Part shown: in pieces, positions 11,216-24,810 of the stretch | Layout of the letters: each line of letters opens with the position of its first letter | Numbering within the stretch: position 1 is the first letter of the stretch | From: Datnioides undecimradiatus | Lineage: Eukaryota > Chordata > Actinopteri > Lobotiformes > Datnioididae | DNA: 64,000 nt | NCBI GenBank assembly: GCA_008933995.1 | Contig: WARS01000025.1 | Coordinates: forward strand, 7,113,477-7,177,476 | Direction of reading: 5' to 3' | Made by a program: the position numbers and the translations under genes | The notes under the pieces: generated by a model | Seen by the model: only the letters and a program-made list of their open reading frames with translations | The model's database searches: none | What the model was told of the DNA's origin: nothing

Positions 11216-14200
11216 AGATTGCACTGCTCCACCAGTGAGAAGGTGGAGGGAGGGGGCTGGCTGTGAAGGAGCGGTATGTACCCGAAAGAAATTCATATTC
11301 ATCAGTTTGTTCTGGAAAGCTTAAGGGACGCCGCAAACCGCAGAGTGCAGAGTACAGCCCGTGCATGTCAGCTTGATGTATGTAGCATACGCTCGTCTTG
11401 GACCTTGTCTAAATAAGTCCTGTGGTTACATGCACAGAGACACTGCATCTTTTCAATTAACACACTCAAATGCTGCTTTACGTGTTACTTAGTGCATTTC
11501 TTCAACCACTGCGGTCACTGTACACGTAGGTAAGACTCACAGATGATGGCAGCACTTGAACATGGCGTACTGGTACATTTCCATTTTAGACTTTACGGTG
11601 GTTGCTCATTGAATGGATTGAGACGCGGTGCACGTCAACAGTTTGACCCAAGACTCATTGATTGGATGCAAAGAAATCAAGTCTCACCAAGCACAAAATT
11701 GGCCTTAGCAAAGAAACCCCTTCATCACGTACCACGTCACAGCCAAGACCAGAGGACATCTGGGCCCTTTCAACATGGCTTTAAAGATCAACTTAGCGGT
11801 TTTTGCAGAACCAACATAAAGTTGAGGCAGAGACTGGCAAATAAACATAAGAAATGTGGTTCAGAAGTATTTTACGTGGTCGTGAGTTTGTGGTAACACC
11901 TACAAGACTTTTTTATTGGGAAAAACTTCCAGGTTTTCAAGCTGCTGGTCAACACTTTGAACTCGATTGTAGCCTGAGGGCTGTCTGCTTTAAGTAGCAG
12001 CTAATGTTCTCTCGTGTCCTTTGCTCTGCAGCCTGCAATGTTAATATAAGGCTGGAAATGTAAAGTGACAGAGAGCACTTTAAAGGTTTTGTTCCTTCAG
12101 GCGGCCGGCTTTCAGAGCCCAGCCTGCCCGGACCGGAAACAACCAGATCTCAGCCATTGAAGAATAATGGAAAACATCAGATTTTCATTTGTATTCTGGG
12201 AAATTCTGACATTTTTATCAACCGTGATAACAATCTGACTTCAGCCCACCCTGAAATACAGACAGAGAAAACGAAATAAAAACTTATCAAATGCTAGTTC
12301 TCCTTTTATCTCCGTGCTACTTTGTGAGGCAGAGGGAAGAGATGCGTTGCATTGAGGTGTGATGGATGGCGGTGATAAAGGAGCTGAAAATAAAAAATAC
12401 GTCCAAGGTTGAAACAATGACCAATGAGGCATTGTTGGTGGAGTTGAGATGATCGATACGGTGATAAAGCTGGCAGTCAGACCAACAGGTTGCACTGAAA
12501 TGAGCTCAAACTGGGTGGTTTGAATTGGTGCCAGTCACCCCAGTCAGCAAGACATTTGAGCAATGTTCATGTCACTTGATTTTCATAAATAAAAAAGCAG
12601 ATTTGTGGTTATGGGGAAGTCCCAGAGTACGCTTGTACACTGCATTGTGTGACTATAAGTTGTTTTTCAGTGAGAAGAGTGCATAAGAATCATTATCTGA
12701 ATAATAATATTCAAGCTTTTTATATTTCAAAACCTCAATTTTGTTAGAGGGCAATTCTCAAACCACAGGGGCCACAATTTTAATTATAGTTTACATTATT
12801 AACCATGTTTTAACAATTTTAAAAACTTGTAAAGTCAACTGCCAGTACAGCTGTAGCTAATTAAAGCTAATTCAACTGGCAGAACCAAACTACAAAGTGT
12901 ATGCATATATGTACCATTTAGATGTTCCTTCGTAGAAAGACCAGTACATCATTGGTAGCTTGGTAGTTGTCACGTAGCAAACAGCCATCTAAATCTTTCA
13001 CATCATTCCAGACGTTAAGGCTTTGGAGCTGCGAGACAGCCGACATTACTTAACATTACTTAGGAGAAACCTGTTGACTGGCTAATTATACAAACACTGG
13101 ACAAACCTCAAACCTTTCCTCCCCTTTAGCAATCAGGAAAAAGGACCCAGAAACGCTTTGATGGATCAGAATCCAAAACTCGGCCAGCGAAGTGCTGCAG
13201 CGCCCATCTCTTTAATGACAACAGGGCTCTAAAAAGGCAGCGTTCACGGCATATGAGAACGAAAATTAGAGAAGGGATATGAGAAATGATTTGTTCGCAC
13301 TGGTGGCCCACTCTGCTCCGACGCCTGTGTTCTGGCAAAATGCATGCATCTTAAAAGCACAAATCTGCTCTCTCTCCTCTTGTGTTAGCAAAAAGCAGTG
13401 GACACAACATTCAGCGAGCAGCTTCTCTTCTTTAGCCGATTCTGTTGGTTAAAATGACAAACGGCAGCAGCAGATCATATCAGCTGTCTCTAATTAACGA
13501 TAATTCTGTCAGTAACTTGATGCTAGGCCAAAATAAAACTGCTGCTGGGGGTTTGTGCGCTCTCTGCAAGCTGGTGTCTGCCAAAGATTGCTTATAAAGT
13601 CAAAGAAGTATCACTCTACAGCACCAAGTTGTAGAGCAGATCCAACAGAGTGATGCATCTTCTCTCTAGCTGTGCCTATTATTAAAAACAACTCCATTCA
13701 TACACACATTACTCACGCACGATACAAACTTGTGTCAACACAAACTAACCACACATAAATCACATGTAATCAGCTCAACAGTTGTAATGTGTGTCTCCAC
13801 CTTAAAGTTGAAAGCTTCAAACGGTATCATTAAGGGTCAGCGGTTAGATATCAAAACATTGCCAGAGGTGACTTTCCACAGCCGCAGTTCATCATTACTT
13901 TATTACTGTGAGTGGGCAATTACACAGCTGCTACAGTATTGATAACACCACTTTTAACGTCAAATGTCAAGTAGTGTCAAATTGTTACGCCGCTGATGTA
14001 ATCTTACTGAATGCCAGCTAAATTGAAGACTAGCCAATATTAATTGCAGCGAGAAATTGCATAAATCCTTTTCTTTATATGTAGAAAATGTCTGTAACTA
14101 CACTTTGTGCAAATGTAGCTTGCTTAATACAATGTAGACCTATTAAATTGGTATATTATTTATAAAAAAATCCCAAAATATACCCTTAAAGGCTCAGTGC

Positions 14201-14400
14201 TGCTTAAACAGCTAACAGTTCTTAACTAATGCTACCCTACCTGCAATGTGCATCCCAAAAGCCCTCAATATCTATTCTCAGTTAGAGCAGGCTGTGTAAG
14301 ATGGCGAGGAACAAAATGATAGACTGATACATTTCTCCTCTACTACCTTTACACCAGCTCCTGTCCGAGGGCACAGACACCCAGGAGACAGCCAGGAAAT

Positions 14401-14413
14401 GGGGGGGGGGGGG
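14401..14413. repeat. Poly-G run (13 G)
   Basis: Thirteen consecutive G. Three more long G runs occur at 18080-18091, 28757-28766 and 41453-41463. Such runs are prone to length errors in sequencing. Confidence 0.9.
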
Positions 14414-14868
14414 CGATGGGGCAGAGCCAAGTCTCATCCTGCCTCTGCAGCCGCCAGATGAGCACCCACCTGATTACCACCCCTGGGGCCCACAGAGCAG
14501 CACACAACAGCTGGCAGTGCCACGTTTATTACCTATAGATTATTATAGAACAGCATTTATCTGCCTTGCATTGACAGGCGGGAAAGCCTGGGTGTGTCTC
14601 TCTTAGCACTAAGATACAGAAGTAAACAACAACAAAAGATGGAAAACAGAAAACTGTCCCGTCAATGTGCGGAAGGAGAACCTTAGCGAGGAACCACTGA
14701 AGGTATGCCGCCATCTTGAGTCAGTGCAAGTGCCGTCGCTTGCTGTGAGTCATGTTTATATTTAGATTGGGGAGGAAGAGGAGCAACCAGGCGAATAATG
14801 CACATCACCTTCCCCGGTGGAAGCATTTGGCTGTGTGTGAGAGAGAAAGAGAATATTTGTCTGTGTAC

Positions 14869-14894
14869 GTGTGTGTGTGTGTGTGTGTGTGTGT
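14869..14894. repeat. (GT)n microsatellite
   Basis: Thirteen copies, preceded by a related TGTGTGAGAGAGAAAGAG stretch. Confidence 0.95.
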
Positions 14895-14933
14895 AAGCAT
14901 GTGATCTACTGTCTGACCTAGAAAAGCAGCTGC

Positions 14934-15010
14934 ACCAATCAGAAGATTCGTGGCAGTTGGGCAACACACTCCACAGTATAAATAACTTTTGCCGTGTGCC
15001 AGTTGCATGC
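14934..15010 (+). promoter_or_regulatory. Second candidate CCAAT-TATA promoter
   Basis: ACCAATCAG (14934-14942) is followed 34 bases later by TATAAATA (14977-14984), putting a start near 15007. The spacing is close to that of the pair at 10.30 kb. An E-box-like CAGCTG precedes it and GTTGGGCAAC lies between. No recognisable gene follows; the next 150 bases hold a (CCCTCT)n tract. Confidence 0.28.
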
Positions 15011-15069
15011 ATAATTACAGAGCAGAGAGGCAGAAGCACGCAGCCTAAAAATAATAGCCATGATGCGTT

Positions 15070-15095
15070 CCCTCTCCCTCTCCCTCTCCCTCTCC
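15070..15095. repeat. (CCCTCT)n hexamer tandem repeat
   Basis: About four perfect hexamer copies forming a pure polypyrimidine tract. Confidence 0.95.
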
Positions 15096-15139
15096 TGGCT
15101 ATGTGTCTTAAACATGGCTCGGACACTGTATGCTCCTGT

Positions 15140-15153
15140 ACAGCAGGTGGGGC
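15140..15153 (+). promoter_or_regulatory. CTCF-like motif
   Basis: ACAGCAGGTGGGGC approximates the CTCF core with two mismatches, 130 bases after the second CCAAT-TATA candidate. Confidence 0.2.
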
Positions 15154-15799
15154 TACAGTATCTCGGTCATCATTCATTGAGCTATGAATGCTGGTAGATT
15201 GAGTATCCGTGGCAGTAGATAATATCCTCCTACTTCAGTTGAGGTACAAGTAAGGATTCCTTGTTTACGCAGGCACAGTGTTGAAACCAGCACTGTGGAC
15301 AGAGGGAAACAACATCCTAACAGGAGAAGATGGAGTCATCATAAATCAGTCAAATCTAATATTGCTTTCTTATTAGGATGATGTAATCCTATACAGCTTT
15401 TGGGATATAGCTTAGCTCAGATCAGTATGCTATACACAGTGAATGGAGCATATACAGGAACATACTTCTATTGTTTATATGTCATACTTTGTTGCACAAT
15501 CTCTGCTGTGTGAATGATTCTTTAACTCATTTTATGCTGACGTATAAATATAGTTGGGGGGACAAATGGTGAAAAGTGACGAGATGTTTTTTTATTTTCA
15601 ATTTTAAAGAAATACACTGAGTGATTGTGTATTTCATAACTGAAAAAGTGGGTTTCCCTGCTTCTAAAGCTAAGTAAAACATTAGAGAAAGATACCTGCT
15701 TCTCTAAAAAAAAGCAAAGAAAACAAAAACATAAAGCTGAAAACAAGTCTGTTCTTAGCCGATGAAAAGTTGACATTTTGGAGATACGTGGTTTTCACT

Positions 15800-15821
15800 T
15801 TCATTCATTCATTCATTCATT
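15800..15821. repeat. (TTCA)n tetramer repeat
   Basis: About five copies, followed 35 bases later by a small (ACAAT)n run. Confidence 0.9.
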
Positions 15822-17432
15822 GTTCAGGTCCCCTAAATGTCATTGCCTGGAAAATACAATACAATACGTACGAGAATGGAATAGAGATAAAGAAGATAAA
15901 GAGAGCAGGGTGACACGGCTAATGAAAACAGGACACAATAAGAGGACTACATCAGAGGTAATTCATCTATTTTCTGTGGTCCAGTAATGGAGACTATAAT
16001 CACGGCAGCAGCCAGAGGGACTCGGATGTCTGAAACAGAAAAAACGCCGGGGTGTCCGCTGCTGCTGAAAAGGTAGCGAACAGCGCGTGGACACAGTTTA
16101 AATCTCATTTGCGGGAGTGCGACCGAGTTTAGCAGAGTGAGAGGGAATCTGACTGGAGGTCAATGGGGGATCTTGGCGAGCAGAAAGGGCAAATAACGCG
16201 GCAGGCAGCAGAGGATGCGTTGACCTTTTACTGCTGGTTTTGGAGCCAAAGGAAGGGCAGGGGGCTGGGTGGAGGAAGCTCTTGCCTGTGGTGAACTGGA
16301 AGTACCGCAGATCTCTGGCATCTCCGCCCCCTTTGCCAGGCCTCCACCTCCATCTCCCTGGAGTCGTATGGACGTCACAGAGGACTGTGAGGCTTATAGA
16401 TGCTGACAGGCCATGTTGGACAGCCAACATAAGAACCAAACACCGGCAGCCTTGAAAGTCTTGGAAACAGAAGTCTCTGACCACTCTTTGTATGGATGTT
16501 GTGCTCCTGTGATACCATTTCTTCAACCTTGTTTTTTAATACAACCAATAAAAATGTACATACAAACAATATGAGTCAGTTTAAATATGTATGTTGATTT
16601 TCTTTCCAGTCACAGCAGTGGAAACACCACAATCTGACCCACTGCTGGGCTATGCATCTATCCCTGCCCTTATGTTTGCATTGAAGCTTGTGCCCTTTTC
16701 AATTATTAATAGTGTGGTTATCCAAGAGTTTGTCAACAGCATGCTGTCTGATGAATATTATATTATGTTATTATGTTATGTGTCAAGGGGTCTAGTTATA
16801 GCACAATAAACAAACCACAAAAGCAGCTTTTGCTGATTAGATTTGAAAATGGGTTGCGTTCAGCATCAGATCACACCACTTAGGACTTTGAGGGTGGGCT
16901 CATATTCTACACTGCCCCTCTTTTCCAACCCAACACTCGCATATTTTCTGGTATTCTGTCATGGAAAATACCTCAGGAACTTGAAAGCGGGTTGCAAAGA
17001 GGGAAACATGGCTCTCTTTGGTGCTCATTAAGGTTGGGAGAACACTCATCAAACAGACTGGAAGAATCATGTTTTCATCTTTTCTGCTAAGAAAGGTTGA
17101 GTTAAGAGCACGGTTTCCTTATCAAAGACTCAACAGGCACACGTTTTGACAAATGAGCTCGGCGCTGGAAATTGAACACCGTTTCGGTTCAATCTGATGC
17201 AAACGCTGAGGCACAAGATTCGCGGGTTTTGGGAAGCTTTCGACTGAAAAAGACCCTGCAGATTCTCCTTCAGCCGCTCGTGATTAACCACAGCCAAAGC
17301 ACATTTTACATGCTGAGGATGGAAACCAAAACCCAAAGCGTGTTACAGATGTGATGAAGGGGAGATACATTAAAAAAAAAAAGTGCAGGATTACTTCCGA
17401 CTAATTTAAGACTGACACTTCACTAAAACTGC

Positions 17433-17447
17433 ATTTGCATATAAATA
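17433..17447 (+). promoter_or_regulatory. POU octamer fused to a TATA word
   Basis: ATTTGCAT (17433-17440) runs straight into TATAAATA (17440-17447), sharing the T. Octamers normally sit 20-40 bases upstream of TATA in Oct-driven promoters, so direct overlap is odd and may simply be an AT-rich enhancer word. A start would fall near 17470. Confidence 0.22.
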
Positions 17448-18079
17448 CAGGGCTGCGCCTGGTGATGCCGTGAAAGAGAGTTTCAGGGAGGCTGTTGTGA
17501 AGTTGTTGATCGGCTGCTTGTCTGTACAGTAGATCCAGCAGTTTAGATGTTGGCCATTAGCTTGAGCTGGCCAAACACAGCTGCCGTCTAGACTTAAGTG
17601 GTAAATATTATCACAATGGTCACACTATCCTGAATGCATCCCGAAGGCGTCTTTAAGAGGGGAACAGCAATTGAACAAGCTTAATGTTATTTAATTGTAG
17701 GTAATGTGAATTCTATCACAGAAATATTCATTTATATCAACGCATTTAGCATTTTTTAGACTTCACTCCAGCCTGTACTGTTATACTGACGTTCAGCAGC
17801 ACCTGTAAAACATATAGGCTCCAGGTGTAGAGCCAGGCGACCACTGTGGTGATTTCAGGCAAGTCAGATAAGTCCAGAAATTCAATCTTTTATCCACTTC
17901 AAAAGCAGGTTTTTCAATTGGTATGATTACCAGTTTGGCCATCTCTCGGGCAGCTGGGCACACGACTCCAACAGGGCCGAGGCTCATCTATCATGAAGCT
18001 ACAGGCATTGTCAGCATGAGTGAAAGCCACAATAAGGGCATGCTAAACATGACTGGCTTGACCGTGAACCAGCAGCGCA

Positions 18080-18091
18080 GGGGGGGGGGGG
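18080..18091. repeat. Poly-G run (12 G)
   Basis: Twelve consecutive G flanked by unique sequence. Confidence 0.9.
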
Positions 18092-20604
18092 TCCAAATTC
18101 ACTGCTTCAATAAATGCCAGTGTAGAGTTTTGCTTAATCACACCCATAGGCCACAGACTCTGGGGAGGATAATGAAATTGCTGCCAACTTAGCTGGAGTA
18201 AACACTTGCACAGTTTAAATACCTCTCTGCAATCATCTCTGTCCAAAATAAATGCCAATTTTAGGCAAAGATGTACGTGAATTACAATCATGTTGTTTTT
18301 AAAATAGAGAATAATATTGAAAGAGTAGCACAGGACAGATGAACATCAGCAGATTGTTCAACTGTCTTCGTATATTTAAGTCCACTGAAAGGTTGATTTA
18401 AAAGGTTTGTTTAATGTTAAAGTGATCAAAGGGTTTCTTCTCCCTCCTTATGTGTGTCTGTGCATTAGGCTTTGTAAATGGTATCCATCCATATCCACTT
18501 TGCCAGCATATGAGCCCTTTGGTTTCCCATCCCATAAATCTATGAGGAGAGATGAGGTCTGCACATTGACTGTCATCAAGGCCCATTAGTCCAACTGTTT
18601 CAGACACTCTGGATGCACTGATTCCCCTTTTGGAAATACCGAGCTTTATTAGGCACGGCTATTTAGAACCGGCTTTTGTTTGGAGCAGGCCTGCTTGTTG
18701 CTCAATACAAGGTATTAGCTCAAAGTGAAGGAAATTGATGTTGACAGACTGCACGCACACAGCGTGGAGTGGGGCCCTGCCATAATGCTACATTTCAAAA
18801 CCACATTGTTTTATTCTTCTTTGTAATTTCAGCTCTCTAGAGTTACACAAACATGGCAACAGCATTGGGTCACCACCTACAGATACGTGTAAACAGTGTA
18901 CCTCCCATCCTGCTGCCATTTAACACTCAGAATGTACTTATAATGCAATGCAATGACTTATGTGTGCAAGATGTAGAAGGAGCAGGATATGGAGCATACA
19001 GCTGTTGTCTACAGTGTCCATGTGATTGCTCTCACTTCCAGAAGGGAGAGACAAAAAGCATTTAGAGCACTGCCGCCTTAAGTGACAGGTGGGTGCCACT
19101 CAGGCCTCATTCGTCCTTCGATCAGCTCCAACAACGCTGCGCCTCTTTGCCCATTTTTGGATTAGCTGGAAGTCAGGTGGATTCAGGCGCTGCCAAGATG
19201 GCAACAAGGACGCCAAGAGAACACTTGAATACCGTCTTGGTGTGCTTGCTGTTCTGGGATTCCTGAGCAAATCAAAAGATGAGTGAAGGGACTGTAGAAC
19301 CACCAAATCAATTATTTACTGTAAATTTTCAAAGATGCATTGATTATTTGTTTAACCACCGCTTGTTTTCAGTCTCTGTGTGTGAGCCAAGTACTGTAAG
19401 TCACTTGCCTATATGACAGTTAAGGTACAGTACTGATTATAAGTCTTTCCATGCACTCTGGCAGAAGTCACTTATGTTTATTCTTTAGTATGCACTGTGT
19501 GTTTAAGATTTAGATTCTGGAGAGCTCAGGACTTCTATCAGAATAATATAAGATTTATTCATTATTAATCAACACTGGGTTTTCAATTCCAAAGGGGCTT
19601 CTTGGCCAAGAATCTCTTTCTAAGCTTGTTATTCATGTGTGATTATCTTTCAGTTATTTCTGGCACGCTGTAAATAAGCTGTAGGTGTTCCAAGACGTTC
19701 ATTTTCCCTACAGTACATTTCCACATGCCGCACGTGTATGTTCTAACCTGCTTTCAGTCGTCATCTTCTTACTCATTAGCTCCATTTTTTTCCATTAAGA
19801 TTCCTCAAGGTGACCTTGAACCTTAAAGATAATCCATGGCATAGTTGGAGTGCTTCGCTTCATGGCAGCAGAGATAACACTTGTACATGGTGGGACTAAA
19901 TGCAGGAGATCAATACTGTTCTCGTGCATCGATTTTGGGATTATTACATCATGAGGGTACATCAGCGAGACCCTCCTATGCCCTTTCCAGGTCAGCAAAC
20001 TGGCATTAGGCTGAGAGGAGGTTTTAGTTCAAAAGGAGACAATGTGGCAGCTATGTTGCCATTTTGTGTTAAGTTGAAATAATTAAAATAATAAGACAAG
20101 TGACTCCACCACAGAGGACAAGGGCTGCTAAACGCGTTCTGAGAGGATAGCCTTCGCTGCTCATCTTTCTGTGGCACACTGCACTCCAGCCAAGAATGCA
20201 CCGTCCAAATAAATAACACCATGTCAGCTCACTGCAACCCATCAATCTCAGTTCGTCCCCAAGAGTCCCGTGAGCAGATAAAAAGCTAACCATGTAATTC
20301 ATCATCGGCTTCTCATGAACACTATCTTCCCTTCCTTCCCTTTGCCACTTCTGGCATCACCTCCATTTCTCTGACATCTGAGGCGTATTGGTGCTGACAA
20401 GCCAACAAATCAAGTTTATCTCTGTAAAGTCATTATTTGCTCTGTTACGATACTGAAATTTGATCGTTTTCATATATAGAGAGAGTATTTTCAGTTCAGA
20501 AGGGTTCTTTATTGTAACTGCTTCCACCCTCATGGTCGTGGAGTGCTGTGTTGGTTTCTTTGTTGTCACTATTTTGTACTAAGCACCATCTTTAGAGCCC
20601 TAAT

Positions 20605-20631
20605 TCTCTCTCTCTCTCTCTCACACACACA
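20605..20631. repeat. Compound (TC)n(CA)n microsatellite
   Basis: Nine TC copies pass directly into about five CA copies. Confidence 0.95.
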
Positions 20632-23589
20632 GTCCCTCCTCCAGTCAGTGAGGAGGAAATGCAGAGAGACATGACAAACTCAGTCTCTCCCTCAAGAGCC
20701 GCTGTCCCACTTCAGTGAGTCTGTCAACAACCTGACAAATTTGTCTTTTTTCTGATACCTACCGGACGCCTTGACCACCCTCTCTGAGACAATTAAAACT
20801 GAAAAAGGCTCTGGTGCCTGTAATGAGTCCCCCTGGAGACAAGTTACTACAAATGAAGTTTAAATTTGGACATTGAATGAATTTAAGTTTAATGGTGGTC
20901 GTGTTGCATACAGCTACAGTTATTAAGATAAAATTATGTTTTTTGACCCACACAGTTGGATATTGATGACTGAAAATGTTATGCCGTAACGCCGTTATGA
21001 CAGAAGAAAGTCTGTACTTGAATCACTGCCATAATTAAAGTAATGTTTTTGAAAAATATGTAAATAAACGAATACTGGATAAAAACTGGAGTTTTTTCAA
21101 GTCTCAATCCAGAAGTCATAGGCTCTACAAGCTAAAGCAAAACACATGTAATAATAATGCAAGCCCCGATCATTAAAAATGCACATCTTAAGAATATCTG
21201 AGTATGCTTTTTCCTTTTATGTCCAAATTGAATTGTGCAACCGACGCCCAATTTACATCATCCTCGGCTCCGTTTGGACGCATCTCAGTCGGCACATCCT
21301 ACCTGCTATTCAGAAATATGTGAGGCAAGAATACAAAGAAGTTTCTCGGTTGGTTAAAGGCAGGCTTAATGAATGTGAAGTGAAAACTGCACAGCCTGGA
21401 TACAGTATTTGCACACTTTGATGAGGGAGAAATCATTACCATTGATGTAGGTGCAGGGCATGCCGAGGATAAAAGGGGCCCAGTCCATTATTGGAGTTGC
21501 AGTTATTGAAGGTTGCCACTACAACAGTGGTGCAATCCCATTACAGCAACTGAATGAATTATGGATATGCCGTGTATTCAAATTGATAGGGCAAAAGGTG
21601 GCTGATGCCAGTAAATCGCTCTGATTTCGTATTTGTGCCTAATGAATATTTGCGGAACCATGGCTGCTAACCTCAGTGGAGTCTCTATGAAGGGGGGAGG
21701 AAAATCATTTTATGGTGAATTAAAGGAAGACGGGACACTTTATGTTTTGGCCATTGCAGAGTGCTTGCCTGATGCAATGGCATTTCATGGTGTGTTGTCT
21801 TTGCTCAATTTTCAAATCCTGCGATGCCCTCAAAAGAACCCGTCATCGGTGCGGGCGAAGCTCTTCATCTTTTGTTTTTCCCCAAGACCGTCCCCTGGAT
21901 TTTATGACTTTAATCTGCGGACCTGTTATGAAAATATCCCACCACAATTAATTTGAGGGAACAATGAGCGTTTTTACTGAGCTGCTCCCTCTTTGGCCTC
22001 GTCACTGCGTTCTGTTTTGGAAATGTAATTAATGTTCAAACAGTGGGGTGTCATTTTATTGAAAGGTGTAATTCATCCTTTGTGGTTAGAGCAGGTCACA
22101 TTTATCTACATGCACCGGCTTCCTAAATACCCTCTGAGAGCAAACCCTTAGCAACCATTTATCTATGGCTCAGCACACGGATGCTGATAATGTCCATCTG
22201 CAGGAACTACACACTAAATTATTTGGGTGTTTGTTTCTCCTCTCGCTCTACAGCAGAGAGGATGCCATGCAATCTTTTCAGTGTTTGGCCATGAATACAG
22301 GCTGGAGATATCCACAGGTGGTGTGGTAATCCAATATGTATATTGTTCTTGGTTCACTGGCTTCTCTTCGCTGGGCTGCTATCTTCTCAAAGTGAAAACA
22401 GGAAATGAAAGATAGCGTGAGGGCCATCTCTCTCTGGGGGGATACACTTCAAACTCATGCCCCTGAAATCCAGCCAGTCTGCCTCTCTCTGAGTGTGACA
22501 ACATGGAAATTTTGACATTTCTGTGGTTTTAGAATTCAGCATCGGGCCATGGGGGCCATGGGGCTCAGAGACCGGCTCTCTATGGAAGATATTTTGAACA
22601 TATCACTGCAGTCTAAAAATATCATCTGGAGAATATGCATGGTCACAGCTAATAAGATATTTACTACGATGTGAGGATGTCAGGTGGATTGTTTATTTTA
22701 TTTCATATGGATGTCAAGAAAGTTCAAGACAGTCAAGAAAGCAAAACAATGATCTCAGGAGGAGGACCATTAACTTGTCTTGGCGTGTTAACTTTTGATA
22801 AAGCTTTGAGGAGACACTCATTGAAAGAAGTCAATTCATCATCAGCACACACACGCCAGCAACTGCAGCCTGACTACGACTGTGTTTCCCTTCAAGCCTG
22901 CTACAGCTGTGAACTGATGACAATTAAACCCAGCAACATGTGCTCCAGCGAAAACATTTCGCATGAAAAGCCTTGAGGATGGGAGTGAATGGTAGCAGTG
23001 ATAATATTTCTTGACTTTTATTCATAAATGCCGACCTTGTCTGTTTTCTTATGCCCACGAGATCAACAAGATGCGAAAGCCGAACAAACGCCAGCTTTTA
23101 CACATCAGCCATTTGACTTTCTGAGAGTATTAGCCTTTGAATAATGAGGAAATCTACAAAGCGTGATCTCAGTATTGTATGATATAAAAGGGAAAATCCT
23201 AACTCAAACTGTGGGTTACTGTCTGCCAATGTTTGTTTATGATATAGCAAGAGAATATCTTCTTATCTTGATGTGTCTGAATTTAAATCAGTCATGGTGA
23301 AGCTGGCAAAACACTGGCAACATTACAGAACAACCAACGCATGGCTTGTCTTCCAGGCAAAGGGATGAATCCATGAGCTGCTGAGATTGTTATAACTCAT
23401 AAAAGGCGACTGATAAATCATAAAATCATGATCACTGGATTCTCAGGCTTTGTATCATCAGACAACCATAAAAACAATAGTCAGTCTGTGTAATATCCTG
23501 TCATTAATCATGCAGTTGCCCTAAAGTGTTCAACTTTTTCAACTTCTTGTTTTAGTCACAACACAGTTGAAAATTTGCTTTCAGCGCAG

Positions 23590-24130
23590 TTTTGATCCCT
23601 CATGAGGGCAACATGTCCCCGACATCACAAACTAAGCTGCGTTACTTTGGAGTAAACTCTGCATCACACGCAGACCCCGAAACATTCATCAACTGAAAAC
23701 CGTTCTGCTCCGCCACTTAAACAACGCCACTTCTTTGATCTTGCCGCAATTTCTCCCCAGTCAGAAACTTTCTGGTCCTTTCATCTGAGCGAAGGCTGAG
23801 CGAGGAACACTGTCTGGAAACAGGTGTTCTGGTTGTTTGATGTTAGCCCGCGGTGGTCCGGCAGGTTTGGAAACATGAAGCAATCGCGACCCCGTTCTGG
23901 AGACCCGCAACACGCTCCACCCCCGCCTTCCTTTCTGATGAAGCAGCCAGGTGCCAGAAATACACGCAGCTGTGTTGAATAAAACATCTGACACACTGAC
24001 TCCCTGACTGATGGCGGGACAGAAGGAGCCACCCTGGGGACGGAGGGGTCTGGGACTCGCTTCATCTATACGCTCAACTCATTACACGAGTTAATGAGAA
24101 AGTTTGTGTAGAGTAGTCTGCTGCTACGAG
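23590..24130. promoter_or_regulatory. CpG-rich block in the gene desert
   Basis: Roughly 25 CpGs occur in 540 bases, including ATCGCGACCCCG and GCCCGCGG, against a CpG-poor background. A short plus frame from 23875 (ATG in an AAACATGA context, 35 codons, proline-rich, beginning MKQSRPRSGDPQHAPPPP) lies inside. I do not recognise it and give it little weight. Minus frames here are also unrecognised. It may be a CpG island of an unannotated transcript together with the core promoter at 24.8 kb. Confidence 0.35.
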
Positions 24131-24408
24131 GCTCAGCTTCCACTGCTGCTCCGGGTGAAGGGAGGGAGCTGTCCTTCAGGCTGTGGTGCTGAATCTGACT
24201 CCGCTCCTACCTCTGTGGTTATTCAGACATTTAGCCTCTGCTCTGCAACGGAGTAACTTGCACTGGCTGAGCAGGGGAGTGTCTTGCTTGCTAAAGGGCA
24301 GAAACGTGATACAGATGTCTGAGCTGCTTTGAAATAGCGTATAAGACTTAATATAGTTACATGGGGATTTATCAGTCAAGCAGTGCATTGATGTTTTAAA
24401 CCACTTCT

Positions 24409-24430
24409 CACCTTTACTCCTAAAAAAACG
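24409..24430 (-). other. Isolated minus-strand splice-donor-like site
   Basis: The minus strand reads GGAGTAAAGGTGAGAAG, a near-consensus donor, beside the CpG-rich block. It could end a first exon transcribed leftward. No partner exon was found. Confidence 0.2.
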
Positions 24431-24810
24431 ACATTTTCAGATGCAAGTGGCTAAGTGGCAGCGCTTCATAAACTGAACTAACGAACACTTGTGAGCCTTA
24501 GCCACCAGCCGCTTGTGCTCCACATTATCTACCTATTTACGCAGTTCTGTGTGAACTTTTAAAAGTCCGAGAAGACAAAACATCCATTAGTTGACGGCGG
24601 TGACTGTCTAACGCGCCAGGTCAAAAACTCCGGCAGCTCTTTAACTGAGTTGAGATGATTTTCATACTAATCAAAACCATTAACTGACCTTTCGTGCCCT
24701 TTATAGAAGCATCTGCATTCATTATATCCTTCTGCTCATTTATTCAGCCTTTTCCCATCTGTGTGCATATACATTGTTACGTTATAAAGGAAGAATTACA
24801 GCGTCACTGC

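Larger units (their letters stand above)
11216..14900. other. Gene-free stretch
   Basis: No exon, RNA gene or transposon recognised. AT-rich at 12.65-12.95 kb. A small direct duplication TAACATTACT occurs twice in a row near 13048-13070. The 13-G run is at 14401. Confidence 0.6.
15190..23580. other. Gene-free stretch
   Basis: No exon recognised. It contains the octamer/TATA word at 17433, a TATAAAAG word at 23183-23190 without partners, repeats at 15800, 18080 and 20605, and a GGGCCATG duplication near 22545. The 16.6-16.8 kb and 21.5-21.95 kb parts are repeat-free and could be conserved elements, but nothing specific supports that. Confidence 0.55.

Noticed and set aside
14683-15177. 164-codon minus frame
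   Set aside because: Driven by the (GT)n and (CCCTCT)n repeats (HTHTHT and RGRGRG runs); not coding.
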